Assembly: GCF_023630705.1 (NCBI RefSeq)
Contig: NZ_JALQEM010000037.1
Coordinates: 186,001 to 250,000, forward strand
Source of the DNA: Caballeronia sp. GAFFF1
Lineage (GTDB): Bacteria; Pseudomonadota; Gammaproteobacteria; Burkholderiales; Burkholderiaceae
Direction: 5' to 3'
Length of the DNA: 64,000 nt
Shown in pieces: positions 17,415 to 26,014 of this stretch; positions within the stretch are counted from its first letter, which is position 1, and every line of letters begins with the position of its first letter. The notes under the pieces are model-generated. The model was not told the origin of the DNA and searched no databases. It saw only the letters and a list, made by a program, of their open reading frames with translations. The position numbers and the translations under genes are program-made.

Positions 17415-18359
17415 TTACTCCGCTACGAAAAGAGACTTGTCCTTCGTGACGGACCCACTCGTCACGAATGCCACCGAGCCTTCGTTCACTTCGCTGTCCC
17501 CGAAGTTTGACGTGACACGAATAGTGGCGACGGCGGCAGGCGGCAACGCAATGGTGAAGCCTGTCTGTCCGCTCTGGATTGACTCACCCGCTTTGTAAAC
17601 ATGCAGGTTCGTGCCCGGCTTGATGCCTTGAAGCGCGCCACCACTTATATATACGGTTGAGCCGTCTGCTTTCAGAATGTCCGACTTCCAAGGGCGTTCT
17701 TTGAGCTTCGTCATCATTCGCCCGATGACGTCGGAGATTGCAGCGGAAATTGCCTTGTCGTTGAGCGAGCCGTCGTAGTCTGCACGACTGCCAAATCCTG
17801 CAACTTCTCCGGATTCCGTCGAAGCCTCACCGGTGCCAGAAGCCGAGAAGAAGACATACCCCGTCTTTACGTCGACGAGTCGAAGTTCGACTTTGGCGTG
17901 GGCATTCTGTACTTTGGTTGCGCTCAGGAAGCCCGACTTTCCGGTCGTGCTCCGTCCGAATTCAGTTACCGAACCGAGGATAAGAGCGTCGACACCGATC
18001 AGCCCTGCGTCCTTTGAGAGGGACTGTTCAGCGGCGATCTTGGCGATGTCCGGACGTTCGAATACAAGAAACTGCTTGGATGCGACCAAACGGCTTGCGA
18101 GGATGTCGCTTGCTTGTTTCCCGAGCGGGTCCAGACTGGCGTCGGTGACGAACGTGCGCCCGTAGCGTGTTTCGTTGCTAAACCGGCCAATAGCAACTTT
18201 TCGCTTGACCGCCTTCTCGTCGACTGTCGAGTTCGCGGCCTGCGCGGCTTGTTGCTGTGTTCTTGGGAGTGATGCCTCTTTGACTTGCGGAGGCGTAGAT
18301 ACGGTTGCGCAAGCCGCGAGCATCGCACTCGCCGCGCCAAAGACTAGGACGTTTTTCAT
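17415..18359 (-). CDS. CsgG-family outer-membrane lipoprotein
   Basis: 314 residues, first gene of the operon. Lipobox in SAMLAACATVS. The CsgG domain follows (about 50-215): KVAIGRFSNETRYG, ASDILASRLVASKQFLVFERPDIAKI, VDALILGSVTEFGRS, VELRLVDVKTGYVFFS, with about 90 more residues at the C-terminus. True curli CsgG forms a secretion pore for curli subunits, but no csgA, csgB, csgE or csgF is present, so curli export is unlikely; a general envelope complex with DUF4810/DUF799 is more probable. Direct repeats resembling a response-regulator site lie 43-59 bases before the start. Confidence 0.92.
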   Translation of the reverse strand: MKNVLVFGAASAMLAACATVSTPPQVKEASLPRTQQQAAQAANSTVDEKAVKRKVAIGRFSNETRYGRTFVTDASLDPLGKQASDILASRLVASKQFLVFERPDIAKIAAEQSLSKDAGLIGVDALILGSVTEFGRSTTGKSGFLSATKVQNAHAKVELRLVDVKTGYVFFSASGTGEASTESGEVAGFGSRADYDGSLNDKAISAAISDVIGRMMTKLKERPWKSDILKADGSTVYISGGALQGIKPGTNLHVYKAGESIQSGQTGFTIALPPAAVATIRVTSNFGDSEVNEGSVAFVTSGSVTKDKSLFVAE

Positions 18360-18715
18360 GTTCCCCGGGAGGCCGCTTGTAATGATTTTTCGGCAGTCTA
18401 GTGTTACATTTGGTTACAGGCAAGCTTGTCTTCTGCGTTCGCCGAGAAATACAACAGTCCGACTCGCGGTCGAAGCTTTGTCGCGGCGCTTGCGTACGAC
18501 TCTCTGCACGATTTCTTCTGTGCTTGAGAACGACCGCGCAGCGTTGTGTAGCCGCCTGATGCGCGTCGTTAGCTGAACGACTGCAATGGCCGAGAAGCTG
18601 CGCATCTCTAGGGCAGTGTCCTAGCTAGCGAGGAAGGGCGGTCATTGCGATCCCGAAAGGTCCAAGGCTCGTCTCCGTCGGTAAGTCGCTGTCGTCCGTC
18701 ACCCTGGCGCCGCTT
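18360..18715. other. Intergenic region between csgG-like gene and dnaE2
   Basis: About 355 bases: the promoter region of the CsgG operon (minus strand) and the 3' side of dnaE2. Apart from the TGTAAC repeats no gene was recognised. Confidence 0.5.
18402..18418 (-). promoter_or_regulatory. TGTAAC direct repeats upstream of the CsgG operon
   Basis: On the minus strand the sequence reads TGTAAC-CAAA-TGTAACA: two direct half-sites with a 10-base period, 43-59 bases before the CsgG start codon. Direct repeats on one helix face are typical of OmpR/PhoB-family response regulators. The binding factor is inferred only. Confidence 0.45.
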
Positions 18716-21700
18716 TTAGCAGAAGTTCTTGCTAACCGCCGTCAGTCCACCGAGAAGATGCGACATGTCGACAAGTCGCTGTGCGACCAAGTGTCGGACT
18801 TCACCCTCGCATTGCCAAGTGCCATACACCGCGAGCAATGACGCGCCCAACGCTTCGCGCCGCTGTTTTTCGAGCAGGGAGGGCCACACAATGACGTTGA
18901 CGTTACCCGTCTCGTCTTCGAGCGTCACGAACATGACGCCCTTTGCCGTGCCGGGCCGCTGCCGCACGGTCACGAGCCCGCAGCCTCTCGCAAGACGCCC
19001 GTTGCGGTAGGTACGTAAAGTCGATGCCGGCACGAGCCGCTGTTCGAGCAGCATCGGCCGCAACAGCGACAATGGATGACGCCCGAGCGTGAGGCCTGCG
19101 GAGTTGTAGTCGCTCACGATGTCCTGCGCTTCAGATGGTGCACCCAATGACGGCGTTTCGTCGTCGACGCGCGTATCGGCGAGCATGTCGTGGTCGGGCA
19201 CCGCGGCAGCCGACTGCCATAGTGCTTCGCGACGATTGCCTGCAAGCGACTGCAAAGCATTGGCCGCGGCAAGGACCTGCAGGTCGCGGCGGTCGAGTTG
19301 TGCGCGTCGCGCGAGGTCGCTCACGCTTTCGAACGGCTTCACCGCTCTGGCCGTTTCGATTCGCTCGGCCGCGCCTTCGCGCATGCCCTTAAGCAACGAC
19401 AACCCAAGCCTCACGACAGGCTTCTGCCGACCGGGGCGCTTTTCGAGCACCGAATCCCACCCGCTGATGGTGACGTCGATCGGCGCCATCTCGACTCCGT
19501 GACGCCGCGCATCCTGCACGAGCTGAGACGGCGAATAGAAGCCCATCGGCTGCGAGTTGAGCATCGCGGCCAAAAAGGCGGCCGGCTCGTGACATTTAAG
19601 CCAGCTGCTCGCATAGACGAGCAAAGCGAAGCTCGCCGCATGACTTTCCGGAAAGCCGTATTCGCCGAAGCCTTTGATCTGCTCGAAGATGGCTTCCGCG
19701 AACGCTTTGTCGTAGCCGCGCTGCTGCATGCCGTTGACGATGCGGTCGTAATACTGCTGCAGGCCGCCCTTGCGCTTCCAGGCTGCCATCGCGCGCCGCA
19801 ACTGGTCGGCTTCGCCCGGCGTGAAGCCGGCTGCGAGAATCGCCACCTGCATCACCTGCTCCTGGAAGATCGGCACGCCGAGCGTGCGCCCCAATGCAGT
19901 TTCCAGCGCCTCGCTTGGATAGGTGACCGGCTCGAGCTTTTGCCGTCGCCGCAGGTAAGGATGAACGGCGCCGCCTTGAATGGGCCCCGGGCGCACGATG
20001 GCCACCTCGATCACGAGATCGTAGAACTCTCTTGGCTGCATGCGCGGCAGCATGCTCATCTGCGCACGGGACTCGATTTGGAAGACGCCGACTGTGTCCG
20101 CACGACAAATCATTTCGTAGGTGGCGGCGTCCTCCGCCGGGATGTCCTGCATCTCGAAGCGCTCGCCGCGTTGCTCTGAGACGATATCGAGCGTGCGTCG
20201 AATCGCCGACAACATGCCGAGCGCGAGCACGTCGATCTTCAACAATCCCAGTGCTTCGAGGTCGTCCTTGTCCCACTGAATGGCGCTGCGCTCCGGCATC
20301 GCCGCGTTTTCGACCGGCACGAGGCGCGTGAGCTTGCCACGGCTGATCACAAAGCCACCCGAGTGCTGCGATAGATGTCGCGGAAAATTCAGTATCTGCG
20401 CGGCGAGGTTCGCCCACATGGCGATGAGCGGATTGGCCGGGTCAAGGCCGGATTCTTCGAAGCGACGCAGCAGGTCTTGTGAGTGATCGAACCATTGATG
20501 GCTTTTGGCGACCTTGTCGACGATCTGCGGATCGATGCCGAGCGCCTTGCCGGTTTCTCTAAGCGCGCCACGCGGACGGTAGGTTGAAACGGCAGCCGCA
20601 ATCGCCGCCCGGTCGCGTCCATATTTGCGGTAGATGTATTGGATGACCTCTTCACGCCGCTGGTGCTCGAAGTCGACGTCGATATCGGGTGGCTCGCCGC
20701 GCTCCTTGCTGATGAAGCGCTCGAACAGCATGTTGCCGCGCGAGGGATCCACCTCCGTGACGCCCAGGCAATAACAGACCGCGCTGTTCGCCGCCGACCC
20801 GCGCCCCTGACAAAGGATGTGCTGGCTGCGGGCAAAGCGCACGATGTCATAGACGGTGAGGAAGTACGCCTCGTAATGCATCTCCCGGATCAATTGCAGT
20901 TCGTGCTCGACTTGCTGCTGCACATTGTGCGGAATGCCCGCAGGGAAACGCCGGTGCGCGCCGATGTACGTCTCTTGCCGGAGATACGCCTCATGTGTGT
21001 AGCCTTCGGGAACCAGCTCGTCCGGATACTCGTAGCGCAACTCATCCAGCGAGAAGGTACAGCGCGTCAGCACCTTCAAGGTCTCGGCGAGCGCGTGTGG
21101 CGGGTAGAGATTGGCAAGCCGCAAGCGAGAACGCAGATGCTGCTCCGCGTTGGGCGCAAGGTCGTAGCCGCATTCGGCGACAGGCTTGCCCAGGCGGATT
21201 GCGGTCATCGTGTCCTGCAGGGGCTTTCGGGAGCGCACGTGCATCAGGACATTGCCGGTCGCCACGACAGGGACGTCGGTGCGCGACGCGACGTATTCGA
21301 CTACACCGCGATGGATGTCATCCATCGCGCGCTGATGCAGCGTGAGCCCGACCCACGCACGAGCGGGGAAGGTCTGGCGCAACCAATCGAGTTGCGCGGC
21401 GAGCGTCTCTTCCTTCGCCGGAAAGTCCGGCACCAAGATCGCCAGGCAGTCGGGCATGCCTTTCAGATGCGCGTACTTCGAGTCGGGCCGCGCGAGATCT
21501 TCAGGCGTGAGCAGATAGCTGCCCTTGGCCGCCCGCATGCGGGCCAGCGTGATCAACTCGCACAGGTTGCCGTAGCCCTCGCGGTTCTGTGCGAGCAGGA
21601 TGAGACCGAAGGCGGGCTGCTTTTCTGCGCCATGACTTGCATGAACCAGACGAAAGTACGAGCCGATGATCAGCGGGAGCTTCTCTTCCTTGGCCTGCAC

Positions 21701-21877
21701 ATGAGCGCGCACGACGCCCGCGACCGAGCACTCGTCGGTGATGGCCAGTCCGGCGTATCCGAGTTGTGACGCACGCAGCACGAGCTCTTCACCGTGCGAG
21801 GCGCCATGCAGAAACGAGAAGTTGGTGAACGCGAAAAGCTCAGCGTAGTCGGGCAGGGCCGACGAAGGAAAGTCCAC
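18716..21877 (-). CDS. dnaE2: Error-prone DNA polymerase, DnaE2/ImuC
   Basis: 1053 residues, normal for the family. N-terminal PHP domain (NFSFLHGASHGEEL, AITDECSVAGVVRAH). Polymerase core with CQGRGSAANSAVCYCLG and the catalytic PDIDVDF motif, followed by GVFQIESRAQMSMLPR and QIKGFGEYGFPESHAASFA. A C-terminal OB-fold (MFVTLEDETGNVNVIVW). DnaE2 is the catalytic polymerase of the ImuA-ImuB-DnaE2 mutasome, used for translesion synthesis and damage-induced mutagenesis, recruited through ImuB and the beta clamp. Last gene of the imuA-imuB-dnaE2 operon (20-base gap), controlled by the LexA box before imuA. Confidence 0.97.
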   Translation of the reverse strand: MDFPSSALPDYAELFAFTNFSFLHGASHGEELVLRASQLGYAGLAITDECSVAGVVRAHVQAKEEKLPLIIGSYFRLVHASHGAEKQPAFGLILLAQNREGYGNLCELITLARMRAAKGSYLLTPEDLARPDSKYAHLKGMPDCLAILVPDFPAKEETLAAQLDWLRQTFPARAWVGLTLHQRAMDDIHRGVVEYVASRTDVPVVATGNVLMHVRSRKPLQDTMTAIRLGKPVAECGYDLAPNAEQHLRSRLRLANLYPPHALAETLKVLTRCTFSLDELRYEYPDELVPEGYTHEAYLRQETYIGAHRRFPAGIPHNVQQQVEHELQLIREMHYEAYFLTVYDIVRFARSQHILCQGRGSAANSAVCYCLGVTEVDPSRGNMLFERFISKERGEPPDIDVDFEHQRREEVIQYIYRKYGRDRAAIAAAVSTYRPRGALRETGKALGIDPQIVDKVAKSHQWFDHSQDLLRRFEESGLDPANPLIAMWANLAAQILNFPRHLSQHSGGFVISRGKLTRLVPVENAAMPERSAIQWDKDDLEALGLLKIDVLALGMLSAIRRTLDIVSEQRGERFEMQDIPAEDAATYEMICRADTVGVFQIESRAQMSMLPRMQPREFYDLVIEVAIVRPGPIQGGAVHPYLRRRQKLEPVTYPSEALETALGRTLGVPIFQEQVMQVAILAAGFTPGEADQLRRAMAAWKRKGGLQQYYDRIVNGMQQRGYDKAFAEAIFEQIKGFGEYGFPESHAASFALLVYASSWLKCHEPAAFLAAMLNSQPMGFYSPSQLVQDARRHGVEMAPIDVTISGWDSVLEKRPGRQKPVVRLGLSLLKGMREGAAERIETARAVKPFESVSDLARRAQLDRRDLQVLAAANALQSLAGNRREALWQSAAAVPDHDMLADTRVDDETPSLGAPSEAQDIVSDYNSAGLTLGRHPLSLLRPMLLEQRLVPASTLRTYRNGRLARGCGLVTVRQRPGTAKGVMFVTLEDETGNVNVIVWPSLLEKQRREALGASLLAVYGTWQCEGEVRHLVAQRLVDMSHLLGGLTAVSKNFC

Positions 21878-21897
21878 AATGCCACCTGCTTGTTCGC

Positions 21898-23385
21898 TTA
21901 TCCAAAGAGCCCGTGAAGAAACCAGCGCGTTTCTTCACTCGTGACGCTCGGCCGCTCACGGTAGATCCAGTAGCAGCTTTTATCGTCTGCTTCGGCGACG
22001 AAATAGTCGCGCGTGACGAGCGCCCCGTCATGCCAGCCGGCTTCGATCCGCTCGCCGGTCGAAACGAGCTTGAGCGGCGAGCCATAGAACGGGCGATGGT
22101 TCTTGACCATCAAGCGCAGGGGCACATGCAGCAGCCAGGTCGGTCGCGGAAGATCATCGGGCGCGGACACGGTTTTGGGGCGGCCATTCGGCCCGTTCTT
22201 CGAACCGTTCTGGACCGGCACCCACTGGTTGGCGTGCTCGGGACGATGGTCAGGCGCAGGCGCTGGCCGCAAGACGTTCTCGGCGCCCAGGCGGGCGGCC
22301 AATAGTTCAAGCAGCCGGTTATGGTCCTGCGCCGATCCGCCGGGCTCCGGAAAGAGCGTATCGCTGGGCGGCTCGGCCGCCTGCACGTCGGCGGCAGTCA
22401 GCCGCACGGCGATGACCGCGGCTTGCAATTCCGTGCGTCCGAGCCGCTCCTTAAGAAGACGAACCAGATGCTCTTCGTGCCAGGTTGGCTCGGCCAGCGC
22501 AAGATCGATGAGCGTCGGCTCAATGGCCTGGCGTCCGCGCTCGTGCTCCAGCGTGACCGTGGCGTGCGTGAGTGCGAGTTGCTGGGCGGCGAGCCACCCG
22601 CATAATTGCACGACGAGCCGCCGCGCCGAGAAGAGGATGGCTTCGGCGTGCTCGGCGCGATCGGGCAATTCGACGCGCGCGCTAAAGGTCGGTGGCAATT
22701 CAAGCCACTCGTGTAGTTCGGGAGCCAGGCCATAGGCCCGGTCCAGGGAATCGAGTAGGTCCACGCCACACCTCTTCTTCAAACCTGCGCGAGGCAGGCG
22801 TTGGATATCGCTCAGCACACGGCAGCCGAGCCCGTTGAACCAGTCGGCGAAGCGGCGCAGCTCCGGCACGACCATGAAGGGCAAGCCGCCTAGCTGACGC
22901 TCGAGCGACTGCACCTTGAGCACGCGCCGGCGGCCAGCCTTGGCAAGCAGCCAGGCGCCGCGTCCCGTGGGGGCGACGCTCGTACCCGCCGTCACGCCAA
23001 TCGCACTGACGACTTCCCTGATTTCCCTGCATACACGCAGAATGCCGCCAAAGAGGCGCAAGCTCGCGGTGACTTCCACGACGATGGTCTCTTCTTCGCA
23101 CACCGCCACCTGCGGCGAGAAGCGCAGCAGCGCAATCGCAACCTCGCGCTGCATGTCTTGCTCGCGTTCCGCGCTGCGGTCAAACATGAGCGCATCAGGC
23201 GCGAGCGTCACAACTCCGCCGCGCTTCATCCCGACGCGCACACCGGCGCCTCTGGCCACCGCATCGAGCACGATGACCTTGTCGCGCTCGAGTACCACGC
23301 ATCCGTGCTCAGACGGAGGCGACCACCTCGGTCGAAATACCTCCAGCGAAAGCCGGGGCAAGTGAATGGCGACGAACACGGCCAT
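21898..23385 (-). CDS. imuB: ImuB, Y-family polymerase-like adaptor
   Basis: 495 residues. Y-family polymerase fold (FVAIHLPRLSLEVF at the start, RRVLKVQSLERQLGG, GVDLLDSLDRAYGL) but, as known for ImuB, without the acidic catalytic residues; it acts as the hub contacting the beta clamp, ImuA and DnaE2. The C-terminal region (TWLLHVPLRLMVKNHRPFYG, RDYFVAEADDKSCYWIYRE) is the conserved ImuB tail. Its start overlaps imuA by 77 bases, which is typical of this operon and suggests coupled translation. Confidence 0.96.
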   Translation of the reverse strand: MAVFVAIHLPRLSLEVFRPRWSPPSEHGCVVLERDKVIVLDAVARGAGVRVGMKRGGVVTLAPDALMFDRSAEREQDMQREVAIALLRFSPQVAVCEEETIVVEVTASLRLFGGILRVCREIREVVSAIGVTAGTSVAPTGRGAWLLAKAGRRRVLKVQSLERQLGGLPFMVVPELRRFADWFNGLGCRVLSDIQRLPRAGLKKRCGVDLLDSLDRAYGLAPELHEWLELPPTFSARVELPDRAEHAEAILFSARRLVVQLCGWLAAQQLALTHATVTLEHERGRQAIEPTLIDLALAEPTWHEEHLVRLLKERLGRTELQAAVIAVRLTAADVQAAEPPSDTLFPEPGGSAQDHNRLLELLAARLGAENVLRPAPAPDHRPEHANQWVPVQNGSKNGPNGRPKTVSAPDDLPRPTWLLHVPLRLMVKNHRPFYGSPLKLVSTGERIEAGWHDGALVTRDYFVAEADDKSCYWIYRERPSVTSEETRWFLHGLFG

Positions 23386-24022
23386 AGGAACTCAGCAGGA
23401 TCGGCGACGGTTGTAGGGTGACGCACAGTTGCTCAGTCTGGGCAGGACCGCGTCGTTTAATGATGTCGACCGCGATCCCGCCCTCTGCCGGTCTCACGTT
23501 GAGCCGTAGCGTCGCCGGTGACGCATCTTGAGCGCTTGCAAGCGGCCGCACCAGGACCAGCAACGTCTCGGTCGCTTGGGCCACCAGGTGCAAGCGTCGC
23601 AGTGCCTCCGAGCGGATGTGCTGCTGCCACAAGAGCAGCGCGCCGCATGTACCGGCCTGCAGAACGCGCTCGGCGCTCCACAAGGCATCGGCGGTCTTCG
23701 ACGCACGCAGCCACATCAGCTTGTCCACCGGCACACCGAGATACGAGAATGCCAGCGCATTGGGCACATGCGGCGCCTGCAGCAGCACGACAGGCCGCTG
23801 ACTCAGGCGAGTGAGTGCGGGGCGCATCAAGCGCATCTCGCCGATCCCGGGTTGCTGGACTAACAACTCCACGAGTGCACCGAGCGGCCAGCCGCCGCCT
23901 GGCAGTTCCGCCGACAAGGCCGCGTAGCCGGTGTCGACGGTTCTTCCGTAGGCGCGCGCGAGCTGCGAGCCGCCCCACAGCGCGGGGTGGATGGACTCGA
24001 CGTGGTTGGGCAGGGCGGCCAT
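23309..24022 (-). CDS. imuA: ImuA, translesion synthesis accessory protein
   Basis: 237 residues, a RecA/SulA-related fold. IHPALWGGSQLARA and TVDTGYAALSAELPGGGWPLGALVELLV near the N-terminus are the family signature, with VVLLQAPHVPNALAFSYLGV next. First gene of the mutasome operon. The start codon at 24022 is only about 10 bases from the LexA palindrome, so the transcript leader must be very short or overlap the operator. The 3' end overlaps imuB by 77 bases. Confidence 0.96.
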   Translation of the reverse strand: MAALPNHVESIHPALWGGSQLARAYGRTVDTGYAALSAELPGGGWPLGALVELLVQQPGIGEMRLMRPALTRLSQRPVVLLQAPHVPNALAFSYLGVPVDKLMWLRASKTADALWSAERVLQAGTCGALLLWQQHIRSEALRRLHLVAQATETLLVLVRPLASAQDASPATLRLNVRPAEGGIAVDIIKRRGPAQTEQLCVTLQPSPILLSSYGRVRRHSLAPAFAGGISTEVVASV

Positions 24023-24032
24023 TTTGCATAAG

Positions 24033-24052
24033 TACTGTATGGATGTACAGTA
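24033..24052 (-). promoter_or_regulatory. LexA (SOS) box before imuA
   Basis: TACTGTATGGATGTACAGTA is a near-perfect palindrome with the CTG-N10-CAG core of beta/gammaproteobacterial LexA boxes. It sits 11-30 bases upstream of the imuA start codon. It predicts damage-inducible expression of imuA-imuB-dnaE2, as known for this operon elsewhere. Confidence 0.92.
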
Positions 24053-24307
24053 CTTTACATCGAAAACCGCAACATGGCATTGCGCCCTTTTTGTGGCCGC
24101 GATCCTGCGGGGTGACTATGCTCTAGCTCATTGCGCTGAGCGACCACGCGCACCGCCGGCATGGAATCCGCGACAGAGTCCCGGGCCGTGCCCGCCGGTG
24201 AAAGTGAGCGACTCCCGTTGATTCCGGCGCACGTGCCCGCAGTTGCTGGTGACGATGCGTGCGTCCGCTGCGGACCACAATGAATCAAAGGATGAGAGAC
24301 TTGACGT

Positions 24308-24652
24308 ATGGCTGAACCGGATAACAACGAAGTGTCGGAAGCGCGGGCGGAACTGCTGTGCTTCCTGGTCGCAACTGTCGCGGCCTCGTATTCGCTGACG
24401 CACGAGTGGCGAGTCGACCACGTGGTGGAAAGTTGCCGAATCTGGCTTCGACGCAATCAGCTTCACATGGACTGGCTTGAACGTGTGCGCCTCGGACAAC
24501 TCGCGCTCAAGATCGCGAGGCGAGACCTAAAAGGCGCCGGCATTGCGGTGCGGCAGTCGAATGTCCAGGCGCTCTTCACGGGCGACATGCAACTCAACTA
24601 TTCCTGCACCGTCATCAAGAAGATGCTGGCGCTGTGCAAAGAGGCGCTCTGA
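24308..24652 (+). CDS. Hypothetical protein, 114 aa
   Basis: 114 residues starting at ATG 24308, with AAGGATGAG about 15 bases upstream. Entirely helical by composition (EARAELLCFLVATVAASYSL, RVDHVVESCRIWLRRN, ERVRLGQLALKIARRDLKG). No signal peptide. It is divergent from imuA (285-base gap) and 52 bases upstream of the SRAP gene, so it may share a transcript with that DNA-damage protein. Family not recognised. Confidence 0.6.
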   Translation: MAEPDNNEVSEARAELLCFLVATVAASYSLTHEWRVDHVVESCRIWLRRNQLHMDWLERVRLGQLALKIARRDLKGAGIAVRQSNVQALFTGDMQLNYSCTVIKKMLALCKEAL

Positions 24653-24704
24653 AGATCCAAGCGACTTCAGCCCTACCGCGACCATCTAACGAGGAACTTC
24701 CCGC

Positions 24705-25676
24705 ATGTGCTACTCCGCGCAGATCCAGGCCGACTATCGTCGCTATGTGAAGATGTTCGGCGCACAAATGGACATCCGCGAGTTCGCGCGCCTTTTCTGG
24801 GAGCGCGCGGAGGGCAGCAAGGCCAAAATTCCGAAAGCGATGGAAGACGCGTTCCACGATCAAGCGACCGACGACGAGCGTCAGATCAAGGCGTTCATCG
24901 ACCGGTACAACGCGGAACAGACGATGAAGCTGGAGCAGGAGCTCTTCAAGCAGCGCACCCGACTCGCAGATGCGGAGCGCACATTGCAGACGAAGACCAC
25001 TAAGGCAGCAACCGAGAGCAAGCGCATCGCGACCGACAAGATCGACGCTGCGTTGCGTCGCCTGGCAGATATCAACCGCATTGCGCAAGAGCCGCGTGAT
25101 TCACGCATCTTTCCGGGCTACTACGCGCCCGTCCTCGTGGTCGAAGATGGGCAGTACGTGGTCAAGCCGATGCGCTACCAGTGTCGCATTGCAGGTAAGC
25201 CCGCGAACTATGACATCAAGTACCCGGGCACGTACAACGCGCGGCGCGACAGTCTCGACAAGTTCTGGAAGCCGTGCTTCGGCTACACGCACGGCTTGCT
25301 GCTGGTCGACGTCTTCTATGAGAACGTCGCGCGCGCGAAGTGTGAGAACACCTTGTTTGAGACGCACGACGGACCGCAGGCGCCGGGAGAGAACGTCGTA
25401 CTGGAGTTTCGGCCCAATAACGGCCAACTGCTGATGGTGGCCTGCCTGTGGTCGAAATGGACGGCTCCGGGTCAGCCGGATCTTTTGTCGTTTTCGGCGA
25501 TCACGGACGAGCCGCCTGCGGAAGTCGAAGCCGCCGGCCACGACCGCTGCATTGTCCCGATCAAGCAAGAGAACGTTGAGGCCTGGCTGAACCCGCAAGC
25601 CTCCGACCTCGCCGCGCTCGATGCGATTCTCGAAGATCGCGACCGGCCGTATTACGAGCATCGGCTCGCTGCGTAA
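24705..25676 (+). CDS. SOS-associated SRAP (HMCES/YedK) protein with helical insertion
   Basis: 323 residues, about 100 more than E. coli YedK. Catalytic Cys2 directly follows Met1 (MCYSAQI), as needed for a thiazolidine crosslink to abasic sites in single-stranded DNA. Other active-site residues are present: Asn178 in TYNARRDSL, Glu206 in VFYENV and His279 in HDRCIVPI. Between the first strand and the core (about 40-130) lies a long, charged, coiled-coil-like insertion (ERQIKAFIDRYNAEQ, MKLEQELFKQRTRLADAE). SRAP shields abasic sites at replication forks. Its place next to the LexA-regulated mutasome fits, though no LexA box is visible before this gene. Confidence 0.93.
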   Translation: MCYSAQIQADYRRYVKMFGAQMDIREFARLFWERAEGSKAKIPKAMEDAFHDQATDDERQIKAFIDRYNAEQTMKLEQELFKQRTRLADAERTLQTKTTKAATESKRIATDKIDAALRRLADINRIAQEPRDSRIFPGYYAPVLVVEDGQYVVKPMRYQCRIAGKPANYDIKYPGTYNARRDSLDKFWKPCFGYTHGLLLVDVFYENVARAKCENTLFETHDGPQAPGENVVLEFRPNNGQLLMVACLWSKWTAPGQPDLLSFSAITDEPPAEVEAAGHDRCIVPIKQENVEAWLNPQASDLAALDAILEDRDRPYYEHRLAA

Positions 25677-25760
25677 TTGCCGCCAGCGGGCGATACGTGC
25701 CGCACATCACTCGGAACGCTCCTTGCTCGTCCATCGTTGTTCTTCACAAAGGAGGAAACG

Positions 25761-25982
25761 ATGGCAGGCGACAATTCGTATAAGCCCGGCGAGATCGTCA
25801 AGGTATCCGGCATCTACTCGGTGGTTCATGAAGATGGAAAGGATACGTTCGAAGTGACATGCGTCGAGGGCGAGCACTTTCCTCCGACGCGAAGCGGCAA
25901 GGGCGCCCACTATGAACTGAAGTACGGCGCTACCCACTCGCACAAGCACAGCGAGTTGAAGGGCACCGAGGCACGTAGCTGA
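25761..25982 (+). CDS. YjzC-like small protein, 73 aa
   Basis: 73 residues with a strong ribosome site (AAGGAGGAAAC just before ATG 25761). The sequence YKPGEIVKVSGIYSVV ... VEGEHFPPTRSG resembles the short YjzC-type domain (PG near the start, G-x-Y, then FPP). The His-rich end (GATHSHKHSEL) might bind metal. It lies 84 bases after the SRAP gene. The role of this family is not known. Confidence 0.75.
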   Translation: MAGDNSYKPGEIVKVSGIYSVVHEDGKDTFEVTCVEGEHFPPTRSGKGAHYELKYGATHSHKHSELKGTEARS

Positions 25983-26014
25983 TCTCAGAGCCGCTGAGTG
26001 AGGCTGCGACCCGT

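Noticed and set aside
17415..18359. Annotation of the CsgG-like gene as part of a curli system
   Set aside because: No csgA, csgB, csgE or csgF; the neighbours are DUF4810 and DUF799, a different operon type.
20639..21769. Open frame (376 codons) opposite dnaE2, and similar frames at 19298-20179
   Set aside because: Antisense shadow of dnaE2; no domain or start signal.
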